64,000 bases of DNA from Loripinus fragilis. Lineage: Eukaryota; Mollusca; Bivalvia; Lucinida; Lucinidae. Below the pieces are notes generated by a model. That model worked only from the letters and a program-made list of their open reading frames with translations, searched no databases and was not told where the DNA came from. The stretch lies in assembly GCA_964019695.1 (NCBI GenBank), contig OZ026531.1, positions 3,180,201 through 3,244,200 of the forward strand, in the 5' to 3' direction. The position numbers and the translations under genes are program-made. Each line of letters begins with the position of its first letter. Within the stretch, counting starts at the first letter, position 1. Below, in pieces: positions 35,072 through 44,826 of this stretch.

Positions 35072-35268
35072 AGATAGGAGCGCAGTGGCTCAGTTGGTAG
35101 TGCGTTAGACTGGGGATCGGAGGGTTGCTAGTTAGAGAGTCACCAGAGTCACTGTGTTTAGTCATTGAGCAAGACTCTTTATCCGCTGATTAGTTCTGGT
35201 TCAATCCAAGAAGACAGAAAATCGTCACAACATGACTGATAAAATGTAGAATCAATACAAACACAACT
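35072..35268 (+). repeat. tRNA-derived SINE, copy 1
   Basis: GCAGTGGCTCAGTTGGTAGTG resembles a tRNA A box; the B box is worn. The body GTCACTGTGTTTAGTCATTG, GCAAGACTCTTTATCC, GGTTCAATCCAAGAAGAC matches the better copy at 44457-44650. It ends in ACAAACACAA. It sits between two MITEs of the same family. Confidence 0.7.
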
Positions 35269-35292
35269 TAACTGAGAGAAATAATAGCAGAA

Positions 35293-35533
35293 TTGAGCCG
35301 CGACATGAGATTTCCACCAATGTGGTATGTGCGACCAGCAAAGGCTCAGACCAGCCTGCGCATACGCACCGTCTGATCAGAGCCTTTACTAGTCGCTTGA
35401 ATATTCTTTGAGTGTTAAGCTACTGACCGAACATCATTTGGCGTCTCTAAGCTTAAAAGGGTGCTGCAGAGGCTCGTCTGAGTCTACACTTGTCAAAATG
35501 CCACATTGTTGGAAATCACATGTCACGGCTCAA
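35293..35533 (+). mobile_element. MITE, TTGAGCCGCGACATG family, copy 5
   Basis: Complete: TTGAGCCGCGACATGAGATT at the left and CACATGTCACGGCTCAA at the right, 240 bp. It lies 280 bp from copy 4, in the opposite orientation. Confidence 0.85.
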
Positions 35534-36198
35534 TTATAGTTTTACCTTTATTGTATCTCTTTCAAACAATATGTTTAATACTATTTTTTTCTTGAACAAG
35601 TTGAAACGTCCGTCATCTGTAATTTAACTGCCCTGTATCATGTTGCTCGTAACACGATCTGTACTGAATGTACGATTTATAGTGCACGTAATACTTTCTG
35701 CGCTGCACGTAACACGATAACCATCAGCGAAAACTTGAGTTTGAAAGGCGCATGACGGCTCTGACGTAAAGCTTTAATCGGTGGATTGGTGCCTGATGCT
35801 TATCTGTAAATTGGACCCACCGTGGCTCAACTTGAGGTTTTCTTCAGCTCTGACTATCTGTGAGCCATGGGCCCTTTTCTTTGTTTCATCATGGTGTAGT
35901 AATTTGATTAGAGTGTTTCTCCATGATGATACATTGCATTAGTTAGATGGCCTCCATGCGAGCTGAACATTTCTTGTACTTCAACAACAGCAGAATCTAG
36001 GGCGAAGATTTGGTACCAGTTAAATGCATTTAAGCCCCCCCCCCCCCCCCGGTAGCTTAGGCTGCTGTCCGTTCAAAGGCGGTGGTTCTGTTGTTGTTGA
36101 CTTTTTGTTTATTGTTACTTCCATTGTAAGAGTCTGTAATTGTTGTATGTTTTGTTGTACGTTACTTTATGTCCATTCTAGTATTGCAATCATCTTGA
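35534..36198. other. no gene recognised; C16 tract
   Basis: Only a C16 run at 36035-36050 and ordinary AT-rich sequence. GTAACACGAT-type words occur three times at 35648-35720. Confidence 0.35.
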
Positions 36199-36345
36199 TG
36201 GGGAAGAGAGAGCTGATTGCTTTGCTTAATTTGTCTTCCTGGTGTCTCGTGATGAATGAGCGGCTCTTCCTCGCGGTGTCACGGGGTTGTATGCGGTTTG
36301 TGATTGTGGTATTTCCTGATCATACTCACTTACTATTTTTGCAAT
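36199..36345 (+). repeat. SINE-like repeat, copy 4
   Basis: AGAGAGAGCTGATTGCTTTG, TCTTCCTGGTGTCTCGTGATG, CACGGGGTTGTATGCGGTTT, CATACTCACTTAC. It is the longest copy of the family also seen at 6215 and 16735. It abuts a decayed MITE at 36346-36560. Confidence 0.6.
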
Positions 36346-36560
36346 CAGGCTCCGAGATTATAAAACTTTTTCATGCTCAACTCAAATGTTTACCAGATTG
36401 TAATGCAGAAAAATATTTCAAACTCTTAGATGATGTTTTGTCCTGCTAATAGATGACAAAATGCCAGCAATAGTTGGTGTTTAACCATGTATGAACATTA
36501 ATAATTCTCATGCTCAATTAGGGTTAGCGTGAAAATAGTTATTTAACCTTTGGGTCAGGT
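36346..36560. mobile_element. decayed MITE, CCGAGGTTATAAAAC family
   Basis: CTCCGAGATTATAAAACTTT, TTCATGCTCAACTCA at the left and a worn TCTCATGCTCAATTAGGGTT then TTATTTAACC at the right. Compare the intact copy at 7943-8191. Confidence 0.55.
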
Positions 36561-36680
36561 AAGGCTCAATTCTGTTAGTCAAGACCCTTTTCTTTGATTC
36601 ATCCCAGTATATGCTAAGGAGATGTCCTGTTAAGGCGTGACATCTCCCTAAAAGTCGTTGGTAAAAAGTCAAATTTTCAA

Positions 36681-37249
36681 AGTAAGTAAGGGTGCAAAGA
36701 TCAGGAATCGATACAATCAAGTACCACACCTGACCCAGGATACCAATGGGAAAGTGACAGACTCACAGTAGACACCACAAACGAGAGCCAAGAGGTCAGC
36801 CCTTTCCCAGCAGGTGACCACAAAGCACATATAAACAGACGCGCACAAAGACATAGCAAACACAAGACAGATCAAAACCATAAAAGATCCACAAAAGAAG
36901 GACCGCCTTGGAACGGTCAGTAAAATATTTTACTGGAGGGCTTAAACCGGTTTAACGGCGCCAACCGCACCCTTAATTCAGATGTGGATCAAGACACATA
37001 GATATTTGGTTTGCATGAAAGACCCCTAACTTATCAATGCATCATCTCCTAAAACATATAAATCAAGATATAACAAGGAGATAAAGCAAGGATAAGGACT
37101 CAACAGTAAATTAAACTGAATACCAGAGCAAAAGAAATCCAACAGGTAAACCCCGATGGGCCCGACAAACAGCCAAAGCATCAGGCCCCTACCATCTCAT
37201 CAATAGATAAGTCTTTAAGTCGGAACCATCATAGAGTCTGAAGTCCGAC
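36681..37249 (-). repeat. Penelope-like element 3' untranslated region
   Basis: Directly downstream (minus strand) of the RT pseudogene at 37250-39470. The same sequence is found detached at 21561, 28705, 31984 and as a short end at 44407-44453, which shows frequent 5' truncation. Confidence 0.75.
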
Positions 37250-39470
37250 CCTCCGGCGTGCAATTAAAGAGGAAAGCAAAGTTGCCAACCGTGATTGGGT
37301 TGACTACCAAGCATGCAGTCTGTTGCAATACATTAATGTTAAGCAAATCTTTTTATAATGGGAAATTATTTTATTGAACTGCGCTGAAAAAATATTAGAG
37401 CCAACAATCTTCTTCAATTTATGCACCAAGTCACCATAGAAATCAGGTTCTGAAAGTCCTTGGCGCAAGAGAGATTTAAGTCCAACTTGGAATTTAGAAA
37501 TCAATTCATAGTATCGCCTATAAATTTTAAAAATGTTTTGCGAAGTTTATGATACCGATAGCCATGTTTAAGAAGTTTCTGAGTTAACAATTTATTGCGA
37601 GTGTTGAAGTCAGCAACATAGCTAGATGCTCTAGCAAAACGAATGAGTTGAGAGATATAGACTCCATAGAATGTAGAACGAGGAACATCACCATCTAAAA
37701 ATGGGAAATTGACAATTTCAAAATCAAAGTCGTCACGTTTATCATAAATTTTGGTAGAAACAATATCATTAGAAATTGACAAATGCAAGTCTAAAAATGC
37801 GGCTTCGGTATCAGAGGCATTGGCTTATTTCAGTTGGAGCTCTGAAGGGTATATTTGACTAACCATATTGTCAAAATAAACATTATTAATATTTAAGATA
37901 TCGTCTAAATATCTGGAAGTAGTGTTAAACGCATCAATAACATCAGCCTGCTTATCATCAGAAAGAGACATCATAAAGTCCCTCTCATAACAAAACAGGA
38001 ATAAATCTGCAACCAGGGGAGCACAATTAGTGCCCAAAGGAATCCCAACTAATTGTCTATAGAGCTTGGTGCCAAATCGAATAAAAATGTTGTCCAACAA
38101 AAAGGTCAGCGCATCACATACATTTTAACACGACCATGCATGATAATTTTTAGTTTTTTCTGAAGTAAAAATGCATTTCTGTCATTACATGCAAGGTAAG
38201 GAGAGCCTTCTCCCTGGAAGGTTCTTTCAATAAGATCAATAACTTTATCTTTAATTAAATTATGAGGTAAAGTAGTGTAAAGAGTAGAAAAATCATAAGT
38301 AGACAAACTGGTCGCATTGAAATCTCTAGCTTTAAGTTTATCTAAAATTTCACCTGAATTTTTAATAGACCAATATAGGTTTTTACCTGATCTCTCATAT
38401 ACCTTTTCACAATATTTGATAGCATGCTTTTTAACAGCAGTAAGACACGAGGTTAACAATTTAGAAAGTCCTGTTGTCGTACAAGAACTAGAATTAGCAA
38501 TAAATCTTGCTTTATAGGGTTTTTATGGAGTTTAGGTAACCAGTACAACGTAGGAACTTTGTCTTGATTTTCTTTAGCTTTGACACCAAAATGTAGGGCT
38601 GTATGACAACCATGCCCATCAACAATCACCCTTTCACTTAAAGAAGGCTGCAGTTTATAGGCATTAGTGTAAACAAGCTCACGCTTAAGAGTATTAATAT
38701 TATACAATCGTCAAACAACTACAAGATTGTAAGCAGCTTTATCTGCTGGAACCAAAACATAGTTCATATGAAAATCCTGGATATCTCGTTTAAGATGACG
38801 AAAAGAACATTTAGGTTTAGGGGGCAAAAGATGTGTATTACGAGAGTAAAAATGAAATACGAGTATCAATAATTTTGAAAATGTTAATCTTCCATTCCTT
38901 CAAGGCACCAAGTTCAACATTTTCCCGTTTGCACCAACGATTACTAAAGTCATTTAAAGAAGCAGCGAACTATCTACGACATTTAGAGAAATCAATATTA
39001 GAGGGAAATCTATATTTAGGACCTTTAGAAATTATATTGCGAACTCTAGCGTCAGGAATGGCGTTTAGATTACCTGTAATAACATGCCCTGCAGAGGGAT
39101 ATAAATAATTTGAATTTTTACAATCTCAGGAGGCAGGAGTATTGAAATCTATATCTAAATCATTTACAATTTTATTTAAGTTAAATATCGTAGACCTAAT
39201 TGGTTTGTTATATTTATAACAAATGATAGGAGTTTCAGAATTATTAAAGTAATTTGGAATAGATGAAATCACTGAATTATCCTTGCAGATACTATGTAAA
39301 TCAATAAACTCAATACCTTTGTTAATGAATGGAATTTTGATAAAATGTCGTTTATGGTTGACCTCAGAATCGATATAAGGACTAAAGAAATGTTGAACAT
39401 AGCACCTTGTAAGGAGTGCTGCTTTATTTAATTTGTTTGCTCTATCGTAAAGTTTATTAAAGTTAAATAT
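37250..39470 (-). pseudogene. Penelope-like reverse transcriptase pseudogene
   Basis: Reading right to left, the N-terminal part includes CYVQHFFSPYIDSEVNHKRH, SSIPNYFNNSETPIICYKYN and YPSAGHVITGNLNAIPDARV. The RT core follows: WLPKLHKNPIKQ, YDFSTLYTTLPHNLIKDK, VGIPLGTNCAPLVADLFLF and SRYLDDIL (active-site YLDD intact). The C-terminal part has NFPFLDGDVPRSTFYGVYIS and RNKLLTQKLLKHGYRYHKL. LPKLHK, FSTLYTT.P and GIPMGTNCAPL are typical of Penelope-like RTs. A GIY-YIG endonuclease is not visible. Lesions include a TGA for Trp near 39126 and frameshifts around 38700, 38510, 38105, 37800 and 37505. The clade assignment is less certain than RT identity. Confidence 0.75.
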
Positions 39471-39669
39471 CGTAGACTGTGATTCAAACTGTGGTTTTGG
39501 CTATAATTTTCATAATAATGAATGGGAACACATATAAATTATTCAAAAACATACTTAATGCTGTTCAAACTAGAGTTAAGGGTAGATAAATACAGTTTAA
39601 CATAACTACTCTAAGATTGTAGTTTGATACTATATTGGCTGAAGGTAAGTTCTTTTTATCTCACATGGG

Positions 39670-40720
39670 CACAAAGTGCTCAAAGTGAGTTATTGGGATC
39701 AGTCAATGTCCGTCGTCCATCGCCTTAATGCGTCGTCAACACTTTTCTTTAAAATACCACTGGGCCAATTTTAACAAAACTTCATAGGAATCTTTCTTAG
39801 GTGACCCTCTACAAAAATTGCTAACAGAATTGACAGAAAAACCATAAAAGATCCACAAAAGAAGAAACCTTCTCCTCTGAAACCGGTGGTCAGAATTGCA
39901 AGTGATTTAGCAGAAATGGTCACTAGGTGACCCTCTACAAAAATAGCTTAAAAAATTTGATCGGTTATATTGCATGGCCGCCAGGGGGCGTGGATCATTA
40001 TGACTCAGGAACCACACTGGTAAATGTATACGTCGATTTGGTGGTATTTACGCGTATTGCCGGTACTTCATAGACCGGAAGTGGTCGATATTGGTGTTAA
40101 TACTATATAGAAAAACATGCCATATGCCTTAAGGACTATAGAATTAGATCATTTTTAAGTATTTAGTATGTGCATGGCGATTTATGTAAGCATTTAGGAA
40201 TAGATTCGAGTACCGATCGGTACTCGGATCTATTCCTAAATGCTTACATAAATCGCCATGTGCATGCCAAATACTTAAAAATGATCTAATTCTTTAGTCC
40301 TTTAGGCATATGGCATGTTTTTCTATATAGTATTAAAACCAATATCGACCACTTCAGGTCTATGAAGTACCGGCAATACGCGTAAATACCAGCAAATCGA
40401 CGTATGCATTTACCAGTGTGAGGAACACTTTAAAAAATCTTCTACTCTGAAACCACTCACCAGAATTCAAAATAATTTGTCGGAAATGGTCACAGGGTGA
40501 CCTTCTACAAATATAATTAAACAAGGTTGGTCCATCCTAAACATGGCCACCATGCGGTTATACCAGAAACTTAAAAAAGCTCTCTCCTAAAACCAATTGT
40601 CAGAATTGAAAATGAGTTGGCGGAAGCAATCACTATAGAGGTGACCCTCTACAAAATTGGTAAATATTTTTGATATATTGAAAAACATGGTCACCAGGGG
40701 GCTCGACTTACCACAACACT
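39670..40720 (+). repeat. degenerate tandem repeat with GGTGACCCTCTAC units
   Basis: GGTGACC(C/T)TCTACAAA occurs at about 39800, 39926, 40496 and 40637. Other shared words are TCTGAAACC(A/G), CAGAATT, ATGGCCGCCAGGGGGCG and CATGGTCACCAGGGGGC. After removing the palindromic insertion, the unit length is about 126-156 bp. It begins with GTCAATGTCCGTCGTCCATC. It appears to be a widespread molluscan-type repeat; no product is expected. Confidence 0.65.
40013..40420. mobile_element. 408-bp near-perfect palindrome with 6-bp target duplication
   Basis: The arms 40013-40216 and 40217-40420 are complementary over essentially the full 204 bp, with roughly ten mismatches by eye and no spacer (centre TACCGA|TCGGTA). 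The outer ends are CACACTGG and CCAGTGTG. AGGAAC occurs immediately outside both ends (40007-40012 and 40421-40426), as expected for a target-site duplication. It interrupts one unit of the surrounding tandem repeat. It is non-coding, and the family is not recognised. Confidence 0.9.
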
Positions 40721-41560
40721 AATAGTACTATAGGATGATGGGATGACCTCAAGGCCATCGATCATTGTATAAAGCAGCATTCAAAAATGCAACACTGGCT
40801 CGAGCCTTAAGCTCCCGAGTGCTAGAACGAACCTACTGAGGTGCCCTAGGTGGAGATGTCTTACTGGTTTCTTACTGATTGGAGGTAATAAACTGTACTC
40901 AAGACCAGCGATCATATATAATATAGGTTATAAATTGCTGAATCATTCAAGACGGGTTGATGTTAGTTACAAACGAAAGTATGTGCACGAAGCACTGGTT
41001 AACCGCTCAGGAAAAAGTGTGGTTAGGTGAACTGAACATCCCGCCATGATCATAGCTGTTGATTGGGACGTAAAGCAACAACACAAACAAACATTATACT
41101 ACAATTATAAAGGAATTAAGTGGGAACGAGCGCAGCGAGTGAACCACTTAATTTCTTTATAATTGTAATATATGATCTATGACCTACTTATAGTTTTCTC
41201 ATCGCTCTTTTGAAAATGGTCACATTGACCACTTCACGGATTTACTTAATGATTTTAAATACTTTTGCGGGAAATAAAAGAAAAAAGCAATGGAAAAAAT
41301 GGGAGAGAAAGGAAAACTAGTTATAGGAAAGAAAAATATCATAGAAATTTCCTCGCTGCCTTCACCACTTCAAGTTGAACCGATCCGGCTACCGTAGCGG
41401 CCCCTGGGTATGATAACCCAACTGAAATAACTCCAACCACCATTAGGGTTTACTCACAGCCTGACCCTATGCCTATTGTGCTTAGAACGTTACAGCGGAC
41501 AGCTCCCGCTTGAAAGATCCTCATCTATAGAGGCTGACAATGATTTCCAAATAGGGATAG
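40721..41560. other. no gene recognised; one short palindrome
   Basis: At 41101-41166 ACAATTATAAAGGAATTAAG and its complement flank GGAACGAGCGCAGCGAGTGA, a hairpin of about 66 bp. The rest is unremarkable. Confidence 0.4.
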
Positions 41561-41726
41561 CATGCGCGGAGCCAGAAAGTTTTGTCAGAGGGTGTCCAAC
41601 TCTGCCAATGATTTTTTTGGAGGGAGAGAGGATCAAATACCATTGGCCCAACATAATACATTGGACGCTGGCTTAAATCTTTGTGATTTTTCAGGAGATT
41701 TGGACCAGTATTGATACAAAACCCTA
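41561..41726 (+). mobile_element. MITE, CATGCGCGGAT family, copy C (truncated)
   Basis: Starts CATGCGCGGAGCCAGAAAGT. It keeps the TTGGACCAGTATTG and AAACCCT words, then is cut at 41726, where one arm of the 19017-type palindrome begins. The central hairpin is mostly deleted. Confidence 0.6.
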
Positions 41727-41800
41727 GCCAGTGATATATTACGCAACAAATCACTGCAAGCGAAAATCTATTTCTTAAACAAGAGAGGAATGGAAATAAA
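41727..41800. repeat. half of a 19017-type palindrome
   Basis: AGCCAGTGATATATTACGCA, ACAAATCACTGCAAGCGAAA matches the right arm at 19136-19180. The partner arm is absent. Confidence 0.6.
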
Positions 41801-42330
41801 TTTTCCGTCGAGCTAAACCATAACTGTGATTGGTATTACAGTATTTAGTAATTGAATGGTTAAATAAATCCTGCACTAAAACATTTTTGAAAATATTTTG
41901 CACATGGCTAGGCGATAGAAACGTTTTCAGTAACGTGTGATGGCGAAGATTGAAAACAAGATCGAATCAACCAATCTTGCGAATCACATGACTTCGTGAC
42001 GCATTTGGTAAACAAGTATGTCGCATGTACCCACACTGCTCAAATCAGATAGGTCAGTATTTGAAATCAGTCATAAGAATTGCCACAGATGTAAACAAGG
42101 ACCTCTGACGGTGGTAATGGGAATCACAGTGTATCGCTGCCTATAATTTTGATAAAAATTAAAGTCGATCAAATGATTCCATCTTCATATATAAGCTTGC
42201 TGTTGGTCTCTATTTTATGATTTTGCATTTGATTTCCTATATCCATGAATGTACAGCTTTTTTGGGGGCTAAAATGGTCACTTTTTGTATCAAACATATG
42301 GGAAATAGAAAATATTTTTAAAACATCATT
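41801..42330. other. no feature recognised
   Basis: AT-rich; no coding or repeat signal. Confidence 0.35.
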
Positions 42331-42449
42331 CCCCAACCCCCCCCCCCCCCCCCCCCCCGAGTTCCAACTAATCCTTTTGCACGTAAATATGTTCTCATAT
42401 TTTACATAATATATGTGAAAAGCTAGCTGGAACTCGGGGGGGGGGGGGT
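42331..42449. repeat. hairpin element with C22/G13 ends
   Basis: C22 (42337-42358) followed by GAGTTCCA at the left and TGGAACTC then G13 (42436-42448) at the right. The interior also pairs (CTTTTGCACGTA against TATGTGAAAAG). It has the same design as the G/C-tract element at 3930-4316. Confidence 0.65.
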
Positions 42450-44406
42450 GGGAAAGATATCCCACAGCCCAAAATGTGACGTCTGGGCGAGCCCGGACAT
42501 AAGAATTTTAATTTTTGGTGTGCTGTCTTGAATATCGTTTTTTACAGTATAATGAAATAATTAGTACAAGTAAGCTTCCTTTTCATACCCACATGACTCA
42601 TGAAATATTACAACGCTTTTGGCATATTTTTCTTTAGATTATGAAAATTCTCCTTTTACTAAATTCACTTGGTAGATTACTTTGCACATAAACTGTATCT
42701 ATCCAATACACATAAACTACATGGCTCTTGGCTTTGTGTACTTTACGCATGGATGAATGGTTATAGTACATTGCTGCATAATATTGCACCAGGTAAATAC
42801 ATTGTCATCAAGGTTGAATATGGACTACAGTTGCGCTTCAAAATATTTCTTAAGAAATCAGATAGAAAAGAACAACAACAAAAATAATCATTAAAACGCT
42901 TATGGTTTTGGACTTTAAAATACTTTCACTGTGATTTTTAATCGAGTATTGATGATATAATACCCTTACACGTGAAAATAATTGATTTTTAAACGTTTTG
43001 GTGAGGTCAAATTTTGCAACCCCTACCCCCTTTGGTAGTGTCTCTGGCTTTGTCGTAGGGGTCGACCTGTCTAATTATAACCATAATTCGGTCCTAATAC
43101 ATCAAGCGTCCTATTTAAAAGGATATCAGTCATATCTTATGCATAGGGAAGTTTTGGGAAGCATCTGAAAAATAGGCAGATACCCTATCAAAGTGTCAGA
43201 GGTCCTTTTGTTGACCCCAAGCTTAAGTACAAATGTTTCACTTTTTTCAGAAGTATTACAACCATTACTGATTTTATCTTCACGACTTCTACAGACTTTG
43301 TTTAGTTCTTTGCATGCAATAATTATTTCATAATTGTTTTGTCGTCTGCAGATATTTTTCAACAGAACTTTTTATCAAAGTATTCTTTCAGGAGACACAT
43401 TAGAGTGTCAAGCACCCTGGATCCAATTCAGGCCTGAGGTTCTTTCAAGCCTGATCTGGGTTCAAGCTGTTTGATATGAACAACGACATATCCAACTTAG
43501 CAGGCAAAGAGTTAGAAAATATTAATTTAAAGCATAAGGTCAATGGTTTCCAGATGTACATGGTTTCCAATATAGTAGGCCATCCAGAGCCTGAAAAAAT
43601 ATTCTGTTGGCATTTTTGAGTACATTTTGGCCTCCATGCTTATAGTGTACCTTGATATGTTTTAAGAAGGATAGGGGTGGATGCCAATTCTGGAAATGCC
43701 CCAAAGACCCAGAATTAGGTCAAAGGTCAACTGAGTGCAACGTCTTGCATATACGCCAGATTTTAGCGTTTTTATCAATTAATTATCCAAAATTATGAAT
43801 AAAAGTTTCTTTTTCATAATAGAGCCATGCCATATTAGCAAACGGAATCATCAAGACATGATGTGTGTTTGGATCAAAGGTTATTTAATTGCAAAATCGG
43901 TGAAAATTGTAGCAATATTTTATCTATATAGGGGCCAAATCTCTAATTTTAAGTTTCCCTGAACCCCCATGGAAGATTAATTTCATTACTATTAGTTTAA
44001 ACTGTATTTCATTTGCACAATGCATTAATACTTACAAAGCAAAACAGTAATAATACATATATGCATTATACAAACGGGATTCAGAAGGAAGTCCGAAGAC
44101 TTACTCGAATCTGTATCCCTCACATGTTCAATAGCTAAGATGTTGTGATTACCTTCGTATTCATGCAATATACAAATAATATTTTGGATCTTTTAGTAAC
44201 CAATGGTTATAATATACCGGTTGCATATCCCTCCATGGGGATGGAGCTTTTTTTCCCCACTCAGGTTCAACATGATAACAGGATCAAGCAGCGCTCTTCG
44301 TTTTGTAGCTCATTCTATCTTTTACTACAATAATGTGGAAGCATATAATAATGAGTCTAGCTCAAATGCTAGGCTCGTAAGGGAAAATCAATTGTTTGAG
44401 CAGGGA
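42450..44406. other. no gene recognised
   Basis: About 2 kb of AT-rich sequence. AAGCCTGATCTGGGTTCAAG at about 43448 is another scrap of the dispersed repeat seen at 5936-6200. No exon-like frame is seen. Confidence 0.4.
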
Positions 44407-44453
44407 TATAAAAGTAAGTAAGGGGCAAAGATCAGAAATCGAAACAATAAAGT
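44407..44453 (-). repeat. Penelope-like 3' terminus fragment
   Basis: AAAGTAAGTAAGGGGCAAAG, ATCAGAAATCGAAACAATAA matches the extreme 3' end at 36681-36720. The SINE at 44457 is inserted at its inner edge. Confidence 0.6.
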
Positions 44454-44456
44454 ATT

Positions 44457-44650
44457 ACACCAGTGGCTCAGTGGTAGAGTGCTTGACTCGAGACCGAGAG
44501 GCCGCGGGTTTGAGCCTCACGGGCGTCACTGCGTTGTGGTCCTTGAGCAAGACACATTTATCCTAGCTTAGTACTGGTTCAACCCAGGAAGACCGGTCCC
44601 TGTTTAACTGAAAGATTGTTGATGGGACTTAAAGAATCAAACAAACAAAC
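44457..44650 (+). repeat. tRNA-derived SINE, copy 2 (best copy)
   Basis: A-box-like TGGCTCAGTGGTAGAGTGC and B-box-like GGGTTTGAGCC, spaced as in a tRNA gene, are followed by GTCACTGCGTTGTGGTCCTTG, GCAAGACACATTTATCC and TGGTTCAACCCAGGAAGACC, and a CAAACAAACAAA tail. ACACCAGT occurs at both flanks (about 44449 and 44654), consistent with a target-site duplication. Other copies lie at 35072 and, inverted, 49015. Confidence 0.8.
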
Positions 44651-44775
44651 AATACACCAGTCTCTTCAAGCAGACCATCACTAGGCCGCAAAGAACTGCA
44701 AGAAGACAAAAAAAAAAACGCGAGGCATGAGCGACTGAAGAGATCACAAATGCATTATGTGTTGGAGAATAAGTT

Positions 44776-44826
44776 GAAGTTGTTGCTGTTGTTGTTGATG
44801 ATGTTGTTGTTGTTGTTGTTGTTGGG
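44776..44826 (+). repeat. (GTT)n, the (AAC)n tail of the minus-strand LINE
   Basis: GTTGTTGCTGTTGTTGTTGA ... GTTGTTGTTGTTGTTG. It lies exactly at the 3' side of the minus-strand LINE, where a simple-repeat tail is expected. Confidence 0.8.

Noticed and set aside
44457..44530. Functional tRNA gene
   Set aside because: A and B boxes are present, but the sequence continues into a SINE body with a tail and target duplication, and the cloverleaf stems are poor.
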